Positions 1 to 5,286 are shown, counted from the stretch's first letter. The stretch is 7,356 bases of DNA from Thermoanaerobaculia bacterium (GCA_030150965.1 JASLEW010000451.1:1-7356); one strand, 5' to 3'. The notes: generated from the letters alone by a model not told the origin. Program-made: numbers and translations.

Positions 1-24
1 GCACCGACCAGCGCGGGTCGGTGC
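1..24. repeat. Perfect 9-bp inverted repeat at the window start
   Basis: GCACCGACC (1-9) and GGTCGGTGC (16-24) are perfect reverse complements around AGCGCG, beginning at base 1. This may be chance within the peptidase-tail gene or a short fold-back at the contig edge. Confidence 0.6.
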
Positions 25-170
25 TGCAGACCGCGGCGGCGCCGGGCGAGACGGTGCTCGCCGGCGTCTCCACCGACAACCGCTTCTTCGCCGTCCGCGC
101 CGTCGGCCGCAACGGCGCCCGCTCCCGCCCGGTGGCCGCCGTGCTCAAGCCGCCGCCGCCGAAGAAATAG
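1..170 (+). CDS. C-terminal fragment of a probable M28-type metallopeptidase
   Basis: The reading frame enters from outside the window (first full codon at base 3) and stops at TAG 168-170, giving 55 residues. Recognisable segments are RTD-like (TDQRG) at the start, then STDNRFFAVRAVGRNGARS and a proline/lysine tail (KPPPPKK). Secreted M28 peptidases of the large PA-domain type often end with a small beta domain carrying a motif like 'SKDNYFFGVRAVD..G..S', and this segment resembles it. The catalytic domain is not in the window, so the family call rests on this tail alone. A fibronectin-like beta domain of another secreted protein would look similar. A second M28 gene begins at 6228, so if the call is right the region may hold two such genes. 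The first 24 bases form a perfect hairpin, so the first few residues may be unreliable. Confidence 0.5.
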   Translation, partial: TDQRGSVLQTAAAPGETVLAGVSTDNRFFAVRAVGRNGARSRPVAAVLKPPPPKK

Positions 171-191
171 GCGTGGCAGGGGCCACCACGC
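171..191 (+). terminator. Hairpin directly after the peptidase tail
   Basis: GCGTGG (171-176) pairs with CCACGC (186-191), starting one base after the stop codon. An alternative stem, GTGGC (173-177) with GCCAC (182-186) around AGGG, is mutually exclusive with it. No T-run follows, so this is at best a weak intrinsic terminator or an mRNA end stabiliser. Confidence 0.35.
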
Positions 192-337
192 GCACAGCCC
201 CGGCGAGCCGTCCCGCGGCCGGACACGGCCGGACCTCGAGCGCCGATGGCGCCTCCGCCTGCTCCCAGGGCGGCCCCGGCGACCCCCGGCGCCAGGCGGG
301 CCAGGCGGCCCCCCCGGCGCCGAACCGGCGAGGGGTC

Positions 338-346
338 TGCTAAGAT
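338..346 (+). promoter_or_regulatory. Putative extended -10 promoter (TGCTAAGAT)
   Basis: TGC-TAAGAT matches an extended -10 box (TGn followed by TAAGAT) and sits in a short low-GC island. The predicted start is near 353, giving a leader of about 70 bases to the ATG at 423. No good -35 hexamer lies 16-18 bases upstream, which extended -10 promoters can tolerate. The same TGCTARGAT string occurs upstream of the peroxiredoxin gene. Confidence 0.4.
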
Positions 347-422
347 ATCCGGACTGCACCAAACCGCGGGGGGTACCGGGTCACGGACCGCCGGTCCGCG
401 GGCAACGACAGGAGAGTGGTGG

Positions 423-671
423 ATGGCAAGTAATCAAGCATCGATGGCCCGGCGGCAACGCGAACGTGCGCGGATGCAGCAGGCGCAGGAGAAGCTGGCG
501 AAACGGCAGGAGCGGCGCGAGCAGAAGAAGGCCCCTGGCCCCCGCGCGGACAACCCCTTCGATGACCCCACGATCGACTGGAGCGGCGCGGTGCGCGAGA
601 CGAAGCTGCCGCCGATGCCCGAAGAGCTGGTCGACCACAGCGCCCTGAACGAAGACGAATCGGCCGGCTGA
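423..671 (+). CDS. Small charged hypothetical protein (82 aa)
   Basis: I do not recognise a named family. The protein has two halves. Residues 8-36 are strongly basic and predicted helical, rich in Arg, Lys and Gln (MARRQRERARMQQAQEKLAK and onward). Residues 43-82 are acidic and proline-containing, with NPFDDPTIDWSG at 44-55 and PPMPEEL at 63-69. Short proteins with a Lys/Arg-rich helix followed by an acidic tail are common in high-GC anaerobes and Acidobacteriota and are usually left unannotated. A role touching nucleic acid or the ribosome would be a guess. The start at 423 is chosen because AGGAGA (410-415) lies 7 bases upstream. The longer frame from 246 runs through the promoter-like element and has composition unlike a protein. 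An internal ATG at 444 has no ribosome binding site. The gene is convergent with the NFACT-R gene, with an 81-base gap. Confidence 0.7.
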   Translation: MASNQASMARRQRERARMQQAQEKLAKRQERREQKKAPGPRADNPFDDPTIDWSGAVRETKLPPMPEELVDHSALNEDESAG

Positions 672-713
672 GCCGCGCCGCCCTTCCCGCCGGCCGGCCG
701 GCAGGCCGCCCCG

Positions 714-742
714 GCCACCGGGGAGCTGCCGTTCCCCGTGGC
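714..742. terminator. Bidirectional hairpin between convergent genes
   Basis: GCCAC-C-GGGGA (714-724) pairs with TCCCCGTGGC (733-742), giving 10 pairs with one bulged C (719) around an 8-base loop. It lies between the stop of the small gene (671) and the stop of the minus-strand gene (753), where it could serve both transcripts. No T-tract is visible on either strand. Confidence 0.45.
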
Positions 743-752
743 GGCCAGCGGC

Positions 753-1226
753 TCAAGAACCGCCGCCGGCCCCCTCTCCCGCATCGCCGTCAGGCCCGCT
801 CCAGGGTGCCACCTGGACGCTCCTGTAACGCCCGAGCGACACCTGGCCCGCCGGCTGGCCGCGCGTCTTGCCGACCTCCGCGCAGGTGGTCACGTGCACC
901 GCCACCCGGCCGCCGCGGCGCGCCTTCGAGTAGCGCGCCGCGAGCGCCGCGGCGAAGCGCTCGGTGTCGCGCGGCAGCCGGTCGAGCCCCTGCGGGTTGC
1001 GCACCACCACGTGCGACCCCGGCTCGCCGGCGACGTGCAGCCAGAAGTCGCGCGGCGCGGCGAGCCGCAGGCTCAGCACGTCGTTGTCGGCCGCCGTCCG
1101 GCCCACCAGCACCGTCATGCCGTCCGGCGACACGAAGCGCCGCGCCACGGAGCGCCCCTGCCACAACCCGCCGTCTGGATCGGGGGGATCGGGCGGCGGC
1201 GGCGCCTTGCCACGCGCAGGGCTCAT
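753..1226 (-). CDS. Stand-alone NFACT-R (DUF814) RNA-binding domain protein
   Basis: Residues 30-140 of the 157 match the NFACT-R domain, the C-terminal RNA-binding module of RqcH/NEMF/fibronectin-binding proteins. Visible hallmarks are RRFVSPDGMTVLVGRTAADN (29-48), DFWLHV (60-65), PGSHVVVRNPQG (69-80), ARYSKAR (97-103) and a conserved lysine near 120. The DxWLH and PGSHVV motifs are the family signature. The NFACT-N, helix-hairpin-helix and coiled-coil parts of full RqcH (about 550 residues) are absent, and the frame closes cleanly on both sides. This is therefore a single-domain homologue rather than a fragment. By analogy it should bind structured RNA or tRNA on ribosomes, but single-domain members have no settled role. 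The N-terminus (about 20 residues) is proline-rich. I chose the ATG at 1226 because a -10 box ends 9 bases before it, implying a leaderless message. An in-frame ATG at 1253 would add nine residues. Confidence 0.85.
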   Translation of the reverse strand: MSPARGKAPPPPDPPDPDGGLWQGRSVARRFVSPDGMTVLVGRTAADNDVLSLRLAAPRDFWLHVAGEPGSHVVVRNPQGLDRLPRDTERFAAALAARYSKARRGGRVAVHVTTCAEVGKTRGQPAGQVSLGRYRSVQVAPWSGPDGDAGEGAGGGS

Positions 1227-1234
1227 GGCGCCGC

Positions 1235-1264
1235 AGTATAGATAGGGTGCCATCCGCCTGCCAC
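1235..1264 (-). promoter_or_regulatory. Promoter for the NFACT-R gene, probably leaderless
   Basis: On the minus strand, GTGGCA (1264-1259, 4 of 6 to TTGACA) is followed after 18 bases by TATACT (1240-1235, 5 of 6 to TATAAT). The predicted transcription start is about 1228, two bases before the ATG at 1226. This supports that start over the ATG at 1253, which would lie inside the promoter. Confidence 0.5.
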
Positions 1265-1293
1265 GCCGCCGGGCGTCGCACCGTTTCGCAAAC

Positions 1294-1302
1294 TGCTAGG
1301 AT
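1294..1302 (+). promoter_or_regulatory. Putative extended -10 promoter of peroxiredoxin (TGCTAGGAT)
   Basis: TGC-TAGGAT is an extended -10 box in an AT-richer patch (GTTTCGCAAACTGCTAGGAT). The predicted start is near 1309, leaving a leader of about 124 bases. A weak -35 candidate, GTCGCA (1275-1280), lies 16 bases upstream of the TAGGAT hexamer and matches TTGACA at 3 of 6 positions. Confidence 0.4.
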
Positions 1303-1341
1303 CACCGCCGTCCGGGCGCACCGGCCGCGGCATGCGGCGGC

Positions 1342-1375
1342 CCCCGGCGCAGGCGCCCGGGGCGCGGCACGCGCC
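1342..1375 (+). other. Two adjacent hairpins in the peroxiredoxin leader
   Basis: CCCCGGCGC (1342-1350) pairs with the GCGCCCGGGG segment (1353-1362) with one bulge. GGCGCG (1361-1366) pairs with CGCGCC (1370-1375) around GCA. The two stems share bases 1361-1362. Downstream, CCCCCTGAT is tandemly duplicated (1392-1400, 1401-1409) just before the ribosome binding site. These could be leader RNA structure, but in DNA this GC-rich such stems arise easily by chance. Confidence 0.25.
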
Positions 1376-1432
1376 GCCCCCCGTGGGCACGCCCCCTGAT
1401 CCCCCTGATCTCCGAAAGGAGGATGCGAAGCG

Positions 1433-1915
1433 ATGGCGATCTCGATCGGCGACCGGATTCCGGACGTCAAGCTCAAGACCACGAGCGACCAGGGAGTCCG
1501 CGACATCTCCACCACCGAGCTCTGCCGCGGCAAGAAGGTGGTCCTGTTCGCGGTGCCGGGCGCCTACACCGGCACCTGCTCGACCCGTCACCTGCCCGGC
1601 TTCGTCGAGCTGGCGGACGACATCAAGGCGAAGGGCGTGGACGTCGTCGCCTGCACCGCGGTCAACGACATCCACGTGCTGAGCGCCTGGGCCAGGGAGC
1701 ACGGCGCCGGCACCAAGCTCGTGCTGCTGGCCGACGGCAACGGCGATTTTGCCCGCGCCATGGGCCTGGAGCTCGACGCCCGCGCCTTCGGCCTGGGCAT
1801 CCGCTCCCAGCGCTACGCCGCCATCATCGACGACTGCGTGGTGAAGCGGCTGGAGACCGACGTGCCGGGCGAGGTCACCGGCAGCGGCGCCCAGGCCATC
1901 CTGCACGCCCTGTAG
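1433..1915 (+). CDS. Peroxiredoxin, Prx5 subfamily (AhpC/TSA-like)
   Basis: This 160-residue thioredoxin-fold peroxidase should reduce hydrogen peroxide and organic hydroperoxides in the cytoplasm, as no signal peptide is present. The active site reads PGAYTGTCS (42-50), giving the PxxxTxxC pattern with peroxidatic Cys49 and Thr46. The catalytic arginine is Arg127 in GIRSQRYA. Other Prx5 signatures are RHLPGF (52-57), CTAVND (74-79), AWARE (85-89) and LADGNGDFARAMGLELD (99-115). Length is normal for the group. The residue before the active-site Thr-Cys is Gly47, where proline is usual (TPTCS or TPGCS). Cys135 in IDDCVV stands where the family normally has glycine, so it is a candidate resolving cysteine alongside Cys31 and Cys74. 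AAAGGAGG (1415-1422) lies 10 bases before the ATG. The gene is divergent from NFACT-R and convergent with the symporter. The reducing partner (glutaredoxin, thioredoxin or glutathione) cannot be told from the window. Confidence 0.92.
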   Translation: MAISIGDRIPDVKLKTTSDQGVRDISTTELCRGKKVVLFAVPGAYTGTCSTRHLPGFVELADDIKAKGVDVVACTAVNDIHVLSAWAREHGAGTKLVLLADGNGDFARAMGLELDARAFGLGIRSQRYAAIIDDCVVKRLETDVPGEVTGSGAQAILHAL

Positions 1916-1930
1916 CCCAAGACGAAACAC

Positions 1931-1988
1931 GCCGGTCAAGCCCGGGCGCCGACTGGCGCCTGCCCGGGCCCGACCGGCGGCTGCCGGT
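1931..1988. terminator. Nested bidirectional terminator between convergent genes
   Basis: An outer stem, GCCGGTC (1931-1937) with GACCGGC (1972-1978), encloses an inner stem CCCGGGC (1941-1947) with GCCCGGG (1962-1968), which has further GGCGCC self-pairing inside (1945-1950, 1955-1960). A competing hairpin on the symporter side, ACCGGC (1973-1978) with GCCGGT (1983-1988) around GGCT, cannot form together with the outer stem. It lies between the peroxiredoxin stop (1915) and the symporter stop (2008) and could end both transcripts. No U-tract follows. Confidence 0.55.
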
Positions 1989-2007
1989 TCCGCGCGGGGG
2001 CGGGCGC

Positions 2008-3561
2008 CTACTCGGCGCCGACCCCCAGGTAGGTGCGGAGCTTCTCGTCCTCGAAGCTGGACTCGGCCGAGGGCTCACGCGCCGCGAGCGAGACCAGGAT
2101 GCCGACCAGGAAGGCCGCGGTCATCGACACGATGGCCGGGTTCTTGATCGGGAAGATCGCCTCCTTGTTCTTGAGCACGTCCACCCAGACCGTCGGGCTG
2201 ATGATGATGAGGAAGACGGCGAGGATGGCGCCGGTCAGCATCGACGCCACCGCGCCGGCGGTGGTGAAGCGCTTCCAGACGATCGACATCAGGAGCGCCG
2301 GGAAGTTGGCGCTGCAGGCCACGGCGAACGCCAGGCCGACCATGAAGGCGACGTTCTGCTTCTCGAACAGGACGCCCAGCAGCACCGCGAAGACGCCGAA
2401 GACGAACGTCGAGACCCTCGCCACCCGCACCTGCTCCGCCTCGGTGGCCTGCCCCTTCTTGACCACGTTGACGTAGATGTCGTGCGACAGCGTCGAGGCC
2501 CCGGCCAGGGTGAGGCCGGCCACCACCGCCAGGATGGTGGCGAACGCCACCGCGGCGATGAAGCCCAGGAACGGCGTGCCGCCCAGCGCCTCGGCGAGCA
2601 GCGGCGCCGCCATGTTGCCGGCCTTGCTGCCCTTCTCGACCGTGGAGATGACGTCGCGGCCGACCAGCACCGAGGCGCCGAAGCCGACGATCGGGATGAT
2701 GATGTAGAAGTAACCGATGAAGCCGGTGGCGAACAGCACCGACTTGCGCGCCGCCTTGGCATCGGGCACGGTGTAGAAGCGCATCAGGATGTGCGGCAGC
2801 CCGAGCAGCCCGAACATCAGCGCCAGGCCGAGCGAGATGGCGTCGAGCGAGTTGGTGACCAGGCCGCCCGGCTCCAGCCCCTTCTGGCCGATGTCGGCCC
2901 GCTGCGCCACGGCGGCGTAGAGGTGGGCGGGGTTCCAGCCGTACTGCGACAGCACCATCAGGGTGAGGACGGTGACGCCGCCCAGCAGCAGCACCGCCTT
3001 GACGATCTGCACCCAGGTGGTGGCGATCATGCCGCCGAACAGCACGTAGGCGAGCATCACCGCGCCGACGATCAGCTCGGCATAGAGGTACTGGATGCCG
3101 AACATCAGACGGATGAGCAGCCCGGCGCCGACCATCTGCGCGATGGTGTAGATCAGCACCGTCAGGATGCTGCCGATGGAGGAGGCGACGCGCACCGGCG
3201 TCTGGCGCAGGCGGAAGGCCACGACGTCGCCGAAGGTGTACTTGCCGAGGTTGCGCAGCGGCTCGGCGATGAGGAACATCAGGGCCGGCCAGCCCACCAG
3301 CCAGCCGGTGGCGTAGATCATGCCGTCGAAGCCCTTCATCGCCACCATGCCGGCGATGCCGAGGAACGACGCCGCGCTCATGTAGTCGCCGGAGAGCGCC
3401 AGGCCGTTCTGCAGGGCGCTGACGCTGCGGCCGGCGGCGTAGAACTCGCGGGTGGTGCGGGTGCGCTTGGCCGCCCAGTAGGTGATGGCGAGCGTCAGCG
3501 CGACGATGATGAGGAAGAAGGCGATGGCGGACGGGGTGGCGGTGCCGATGGCGGTATGCAT
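2008..3561 (-). CDS. actP: Sodium:solute symporter, ActP-like (probable acetate permease)
   Basis: This 517-residue inner-membrane protein of the SSS family imports small monocarboxylates with sodium. E. coli ActP, of 549 residues, carries acetate and glycolate. Hydrophobic segments run throughout, beginning at about residues 12-29, and the family typically has 13 membrane helices. The ActP-type signature FYAAGRSVSALQNGLALSGD (40-59) followed by YMSAASFLGIAG (60-71) is intact, as are the TFGDVVAFRLRQ (109-120) and RFYTVPDAKAARKS segments. The C-terminus is a short charged cytoplasmic tail (EPSAESSFEDEKLRTYLG). The ATG has GGAGGA (3573-3568) 6 bases upstream. That site directly abuts the stop codon of the DUF485 gene, so translation is probably coupled. 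The DUF485-SSS pairing is the same as yjcH-actP of E. coli, but no acetyl-CoA synthetase gene is present here. Substrate is inferred from sequence and context. Lactate, propionate or pyruvate remain possible. Confidence 0.9.
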   Translation of the reverse strand: MHTAIGTATPSAIAFFLIIVALTLAITYWAAKRTRTTREFYAAGRSVSALQNGLALSGDYMSAASFLGIAGMVAMKGFDGMIYATGWLVGWPALMFLIAEPLRNLGKYTFGDVVAFRLRQTPVRVASSIGSILTVLIYTIAQMVGAGLLIRLMFGIQYLYAELIVGAVMLAYVLFGGMIATTWVQIVKAVLLLGGVTVLTLMVLSQYGWNPAHLYAAVAQRADIGQKGLEPGGLVTNSLDAISLGLALMFGLLGLPHILMRFYTVPDAKAARKSVLFATGFIGYFYIIIPIVGFGASVLVGRDVISTVEKGSKAGNMAAPLLAEALGGTPFLGFIAAVAFATILAVVAGLTLAGASTLSHDIYVNVVKKGQATEAEQVRVARVSTFVFGVFAVLLGVLFEKQNVAFMVGLAFAVACSANFPALLMSIVWKRFTTAGAVASMLTGAILAVFLIIISPTVWVDVLKNKEAIFPIKNPAIVSMTAAFLVGILVSLAAREPSAESSFEDEKLRTYLGVGAE

Positions 3562-3573
3562 GGCAGATCCTCC

Positions 3574-3876
3574 CTACCGCCTCACGTCCGCCTTGAGGCG
3601 GCTCACCTCGACGTCCTGGACGCGGTTCGCCCAGTTGACGTAGATGGCGGTGAGCACCCAGGCGGCGAGAATGACGCCGACGCCGAGCGGGATGCCGAGC
3701 GTGGTGTACTGCCCGATCTTCTGGGCCAGGAACGGCTTGTTGACGGCGATCAGCACCACGAAGCCGTAGTAGACGAGAAACAGGAGCAGCGTCAGGACGA
3801 TGGTGATCCTCCACTTGCCACGGACCAGCTGCTTGAAGTCCGCGGATTCGAGCATCTCATGGGTCGACCTTGGCAT
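3574..3876 (-). CDS. DUF485 two-helix membrane protein (YjcH-like)
   Basis: This 100-residue inner-membrane protein has two predicted membrane helices at about 24-46 and 59-80. Family signatures are DFKQLVRGKWR (13-23), VYYGFVVLIAVNKPFLAQKI (35-54) and the second helix ending in YVNWANRVQD (79-88). DUF485 proteins sit almost always next to an ActP-like symporter gene, as here, and are thought to be an accessory or small subunit of the transporter, although the biochemical role is not settled. The ATG at 3876 follows GGAGGAGG (3885-3878) closely. The gene ends 12 bases before the symporter start and begins 29 bases after the porin stop, so the three are one operon. The length is normal for the family. 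Confidence 0.88.
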   Translation of the reverse strand: MPRSTHEMLESADFKQLVRGKWRITIVLTLLLFLVYYGFVVLIAVNKPFLAQKIGQYTTLGIPLGVGVILAAWVLTAIYVNWANRVQDVEVSRLKADVRR

Positions 3877-3905
3877 GCCTCCTCCGGATGAGAGACGACG
3901 TTGAG

Positions 3906-5003
3906 CTACCAGATGAAGACTTGATATTGCAGCTGGTACTGGTTGCGGTCGGGAGCGCCCTGGGCCTGCAGCCGGGTGTAGGCGAGCTTGAGGTCCGACG
4001 AGTGGCCCACGAAGTACCAGCCGAGACCGCCGGTGATGCGCTTCTCATCGGCCAGGGCGGGGTTGGAGAAGTTCTCCTCGCTGTACTGGAAGAACGGCTG
4101 CGTCTTGATCGCCGACAGGTAGTAGCCGGCCTCGAGCAGGATGGTGTTCTGCTTGGGGATCGAGGGCGCGAGCGTGCCGCCGTCCCACTTGGTGTAATCG
4201 AACTGCAGGGTGAAGCCGTCGCCGTTGCCCACCGGCTGGTCCCAGAAGAAGTCGCCGGTGTAGGCCGAGTAGTCCTTCTGGCGGTCGAAGCTGCCGCCGA
4301 TCTCCATGCTCTGCCGCTTGCCGAGCGAGGTGCCGTTGTAGAACAGGCCGGTCTGGGCGCCCATCACCCACAGCGACAGGCGGCCGGAGTAGCGGAAGGA
4401 GTTGACGTCCTCGACGCCGCGCACGCCCTGGAAGACGCCGAAGCGGTACTCCAGGTGGTCGCTCGCCAGGTAGCCGCGCACGTCCGCGCCGTAGTCGCGG
4501 CCGACGTTGGCCTGGATGGCCGTGGTCTCGGTGAAGCTGAACGGCCCGTAGTCGAGCGGCATCAGCTGGCCGGCCGACTGCAGGTGGTTGTAGCTCACCG
4601 GCACCAGGATCTCGCCGCCTTCGAGCTGGAACTCGTGGGCGAAGGCGTAGGTCACGACGAAGTCCTGGATGTACATCGAGGAGTTGATGTTCTTGCTCCC
4701 CGTCCCGGTGCCCTTGCCGAGGTTGGGATCGTCGGTGTCGAAGTAGACCGACAGCTTGTCGCCGAACTTGAAAAGGCCGAGAAGCCGCAGGCGGCGGAAG
4801 TAGAGGTCATCCTCGTCGTGCTTGGCCGCGTCGTCCTGCAGGGCCTGCCCCTGGATCTGCCCGAGGACGCCCAGCTTGAGCGAGGTGCTGCCATCCGCTG
4901 AGCTGAACTGAAGCTGAGCGGAAGCCGGATGGCAAACGAACGCCAGAATTGCCACCGCAAAAGTAACAATCACCAAGCCACTGCGCTTCAAGAGACCTCC
5001 CAT
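3906..5003 (-). CDS. Outer-membrane porin, phosphate-selective O/P-like
   Basis: This 365-residue protein has a signal peptide (GLLKRSG basic part, hydrophobic VIVTFAVAILAF, cleavage likely after ASA at 29) and a body of alternating polar/hydrophobic strands typical of a beta-barrel. It ends in an aromatic residue (QYQVFIW), the usual BamA recognition signal. FRRLRLLGLFKFGDKLSVYF (69-88) resembles the N-terminal strands of OprO/OprP-type porins, which often begin with a 'fRRaRlg..G.l' block. It probably lets small anions cross the outer membrane. Being first in an operon with DUF485 and ActP-like genes suggests carboxylate uptake rather than phosphate, which is inference. AAGGA lies about 9 bases upstream of the ATG at 5003. 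An in-frame TTG at 4991 preceded by GGGAGGT would give the tidy signal start MKRSGLVIV, so the true start is not certain. Confidence 0.82.
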   Translation of the reverse strand: MGGLLKRSGLVIVTFAVAILAFVCHPASAQLQFSSADGSTSLKLGVLGQIQGQALQDDAAKHDEDDLYFRRLRLLGLFKFGDKLSVYFDTDDPNLGKGTGTGSKNINSSMYIQDFVVTYAFAHEFQLEGGEILVPVSYNHLQSAGQLMPLDYGPFSFTETTAIQANVGRDYGADVRGYLASDHLEYRFGVFQGVRGVEDVNSFRYSGRLSLWVMGAQTGLFYNGTSLGKRQSMEIGGSFDRQKDYSAYTGDFFWDQPVGNGDGFTLQFDYTKWDGGTLAPSIPKQNTILLEAGYYLSAIKTQPFFQYSEENFSNPALADEKRITGGLGWYFVGHSSDLKLAYTRLQAQGAPDRNQYQLQYQVFIW

Positions 5004-5165
5004 GTCCGTTTCCTTTCTCGACAGCCTGGATGTCAGGCGGGGTTCACCAAAATGGCGGGGAGCGTGCAGGCAGGAGGCGGCGCACCTTCTGCTCGAAGGC
5101 GGCAGCCGCCGGAGATCGCCCTGCGCGGATGGAAGGTAGTTCGCACCCTCGAGTCGTCCTGCCGC

Positions 5166-5195
5166 TACGTTGCAACCGGTACTTGTTGCAACGTA
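5166..5195. promoter_or_regulatory. Perfect inverted repeat, probable operator of the porin-DUF485-ActP operon
   Basis: TACGTTGCAAC (5166-5176) and GTTGCAACGTA (5185-5195) are a perfect 11-bp inverted repeat around the 8-base spacer CGGTACTT. Each arm contains the self-complementary octamer GTTGCAAC, and the two octamers are centred 16 bp apart. It overlaps the end of the -10 box and covers the predicted start site, the classic position of a repressor site. TTGCAA-centred sites are known for acetate and propionate regulators of the RamB/ScfR type. Which regulator binds here is unknown, and none is encoded in the window. Confidence 0.65.
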
Positions 5196-5223
5196 AGGTA
5201 GTGGACTGACACAGAGCTGTCAA
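5195..5223 (-). promoter_or_regulatory. Sigma70-type promoter of the porin-DUF485-ActP operon
   Basis: On the minus strand a perfect TTGACA (5223-5218) is followed after 17 bases by TACCTT (5200-5195), which keeps the first two and last bases of TATAAT. The predicted start is near 5188, giving a leader of about 185 bases before the porin ATG. The inverted-repeat operator overlaps it. Confidence 0.6.
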
Positions 5224-5269
5224 GAAGATGTCACATGGGGGAGGGGCCGGGGGCTGGCTGCCGGCGCCG

Positions 5270-5286
5270 CCCTGGGCCAGGGGCCC
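5270..5286 (-). terminator. Weak hairpin downstream of the CBS gene
   Basis: CCCTGG-G-CCAGGG (5270-5282) and the overlapping GGGCC-AGG-GGCCC (5274-5286) are short, mutually exclusive stems about 100 bases past the CBS stop codon. They have no T-run and could be chance in GC-rich DNA. Confidence 0.2.

Larger units (their letters stand above)
171..422. other. Intergenic region upstream of the small hypothetical gene
   Basis: This 252-base GC-rich gap holds the hairpin at 171-191, a 9-bp direct repeat CGGCCGGAC (216-224 and 226-234, one base apart), the extended -10 box at 338-346 and the ribosome binding site at 410-415. A frame is open from an ATG at 246 into the downstream gene. Its first 59 residues are Ala/Pro/Arg-rich and overlap the putative promoter, so it is unlikely to be translated. 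I see nothing else here. Confidence 0.5.

Noticed and set aside
246..422. N-terminal extension of the small hypothetical protein from an ATG at 246
   Set aside because: The added residues are Ala/Pro/Arg-rich. The segment contains the -10-like box and the ribosome binding site of the ATG at 423.
2075..3814. A 579-codon minus-strand frame overlapping the symporter and DUF485 genes
   Set aside because: It is a shifted-frame shadow with Arg/His/Gly-rich composition, while the other frame gives clean SSS and DUF485 proteins.
1423..3891. A very long plus-strand open frame (822 codons) covering the peroxiredoxin and antisense to the symporter and DUF485 genes
   Set aside because: It is out of frame with the peroxiredoxin and antisense to three well-supported features. 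Its translation is low-complexity Arg/His/Asp/Gly. Long antisense frames are expected in high-GC coding DNA.
5155..5200. Sigma54 (-24/-12) promoter suggested by the TTGC strings
   Set aside because: No GG dinucleotide is present at the required 10-base spacing upstream of either TTGC on either strand, and a good TTGACA-based promoter is present.
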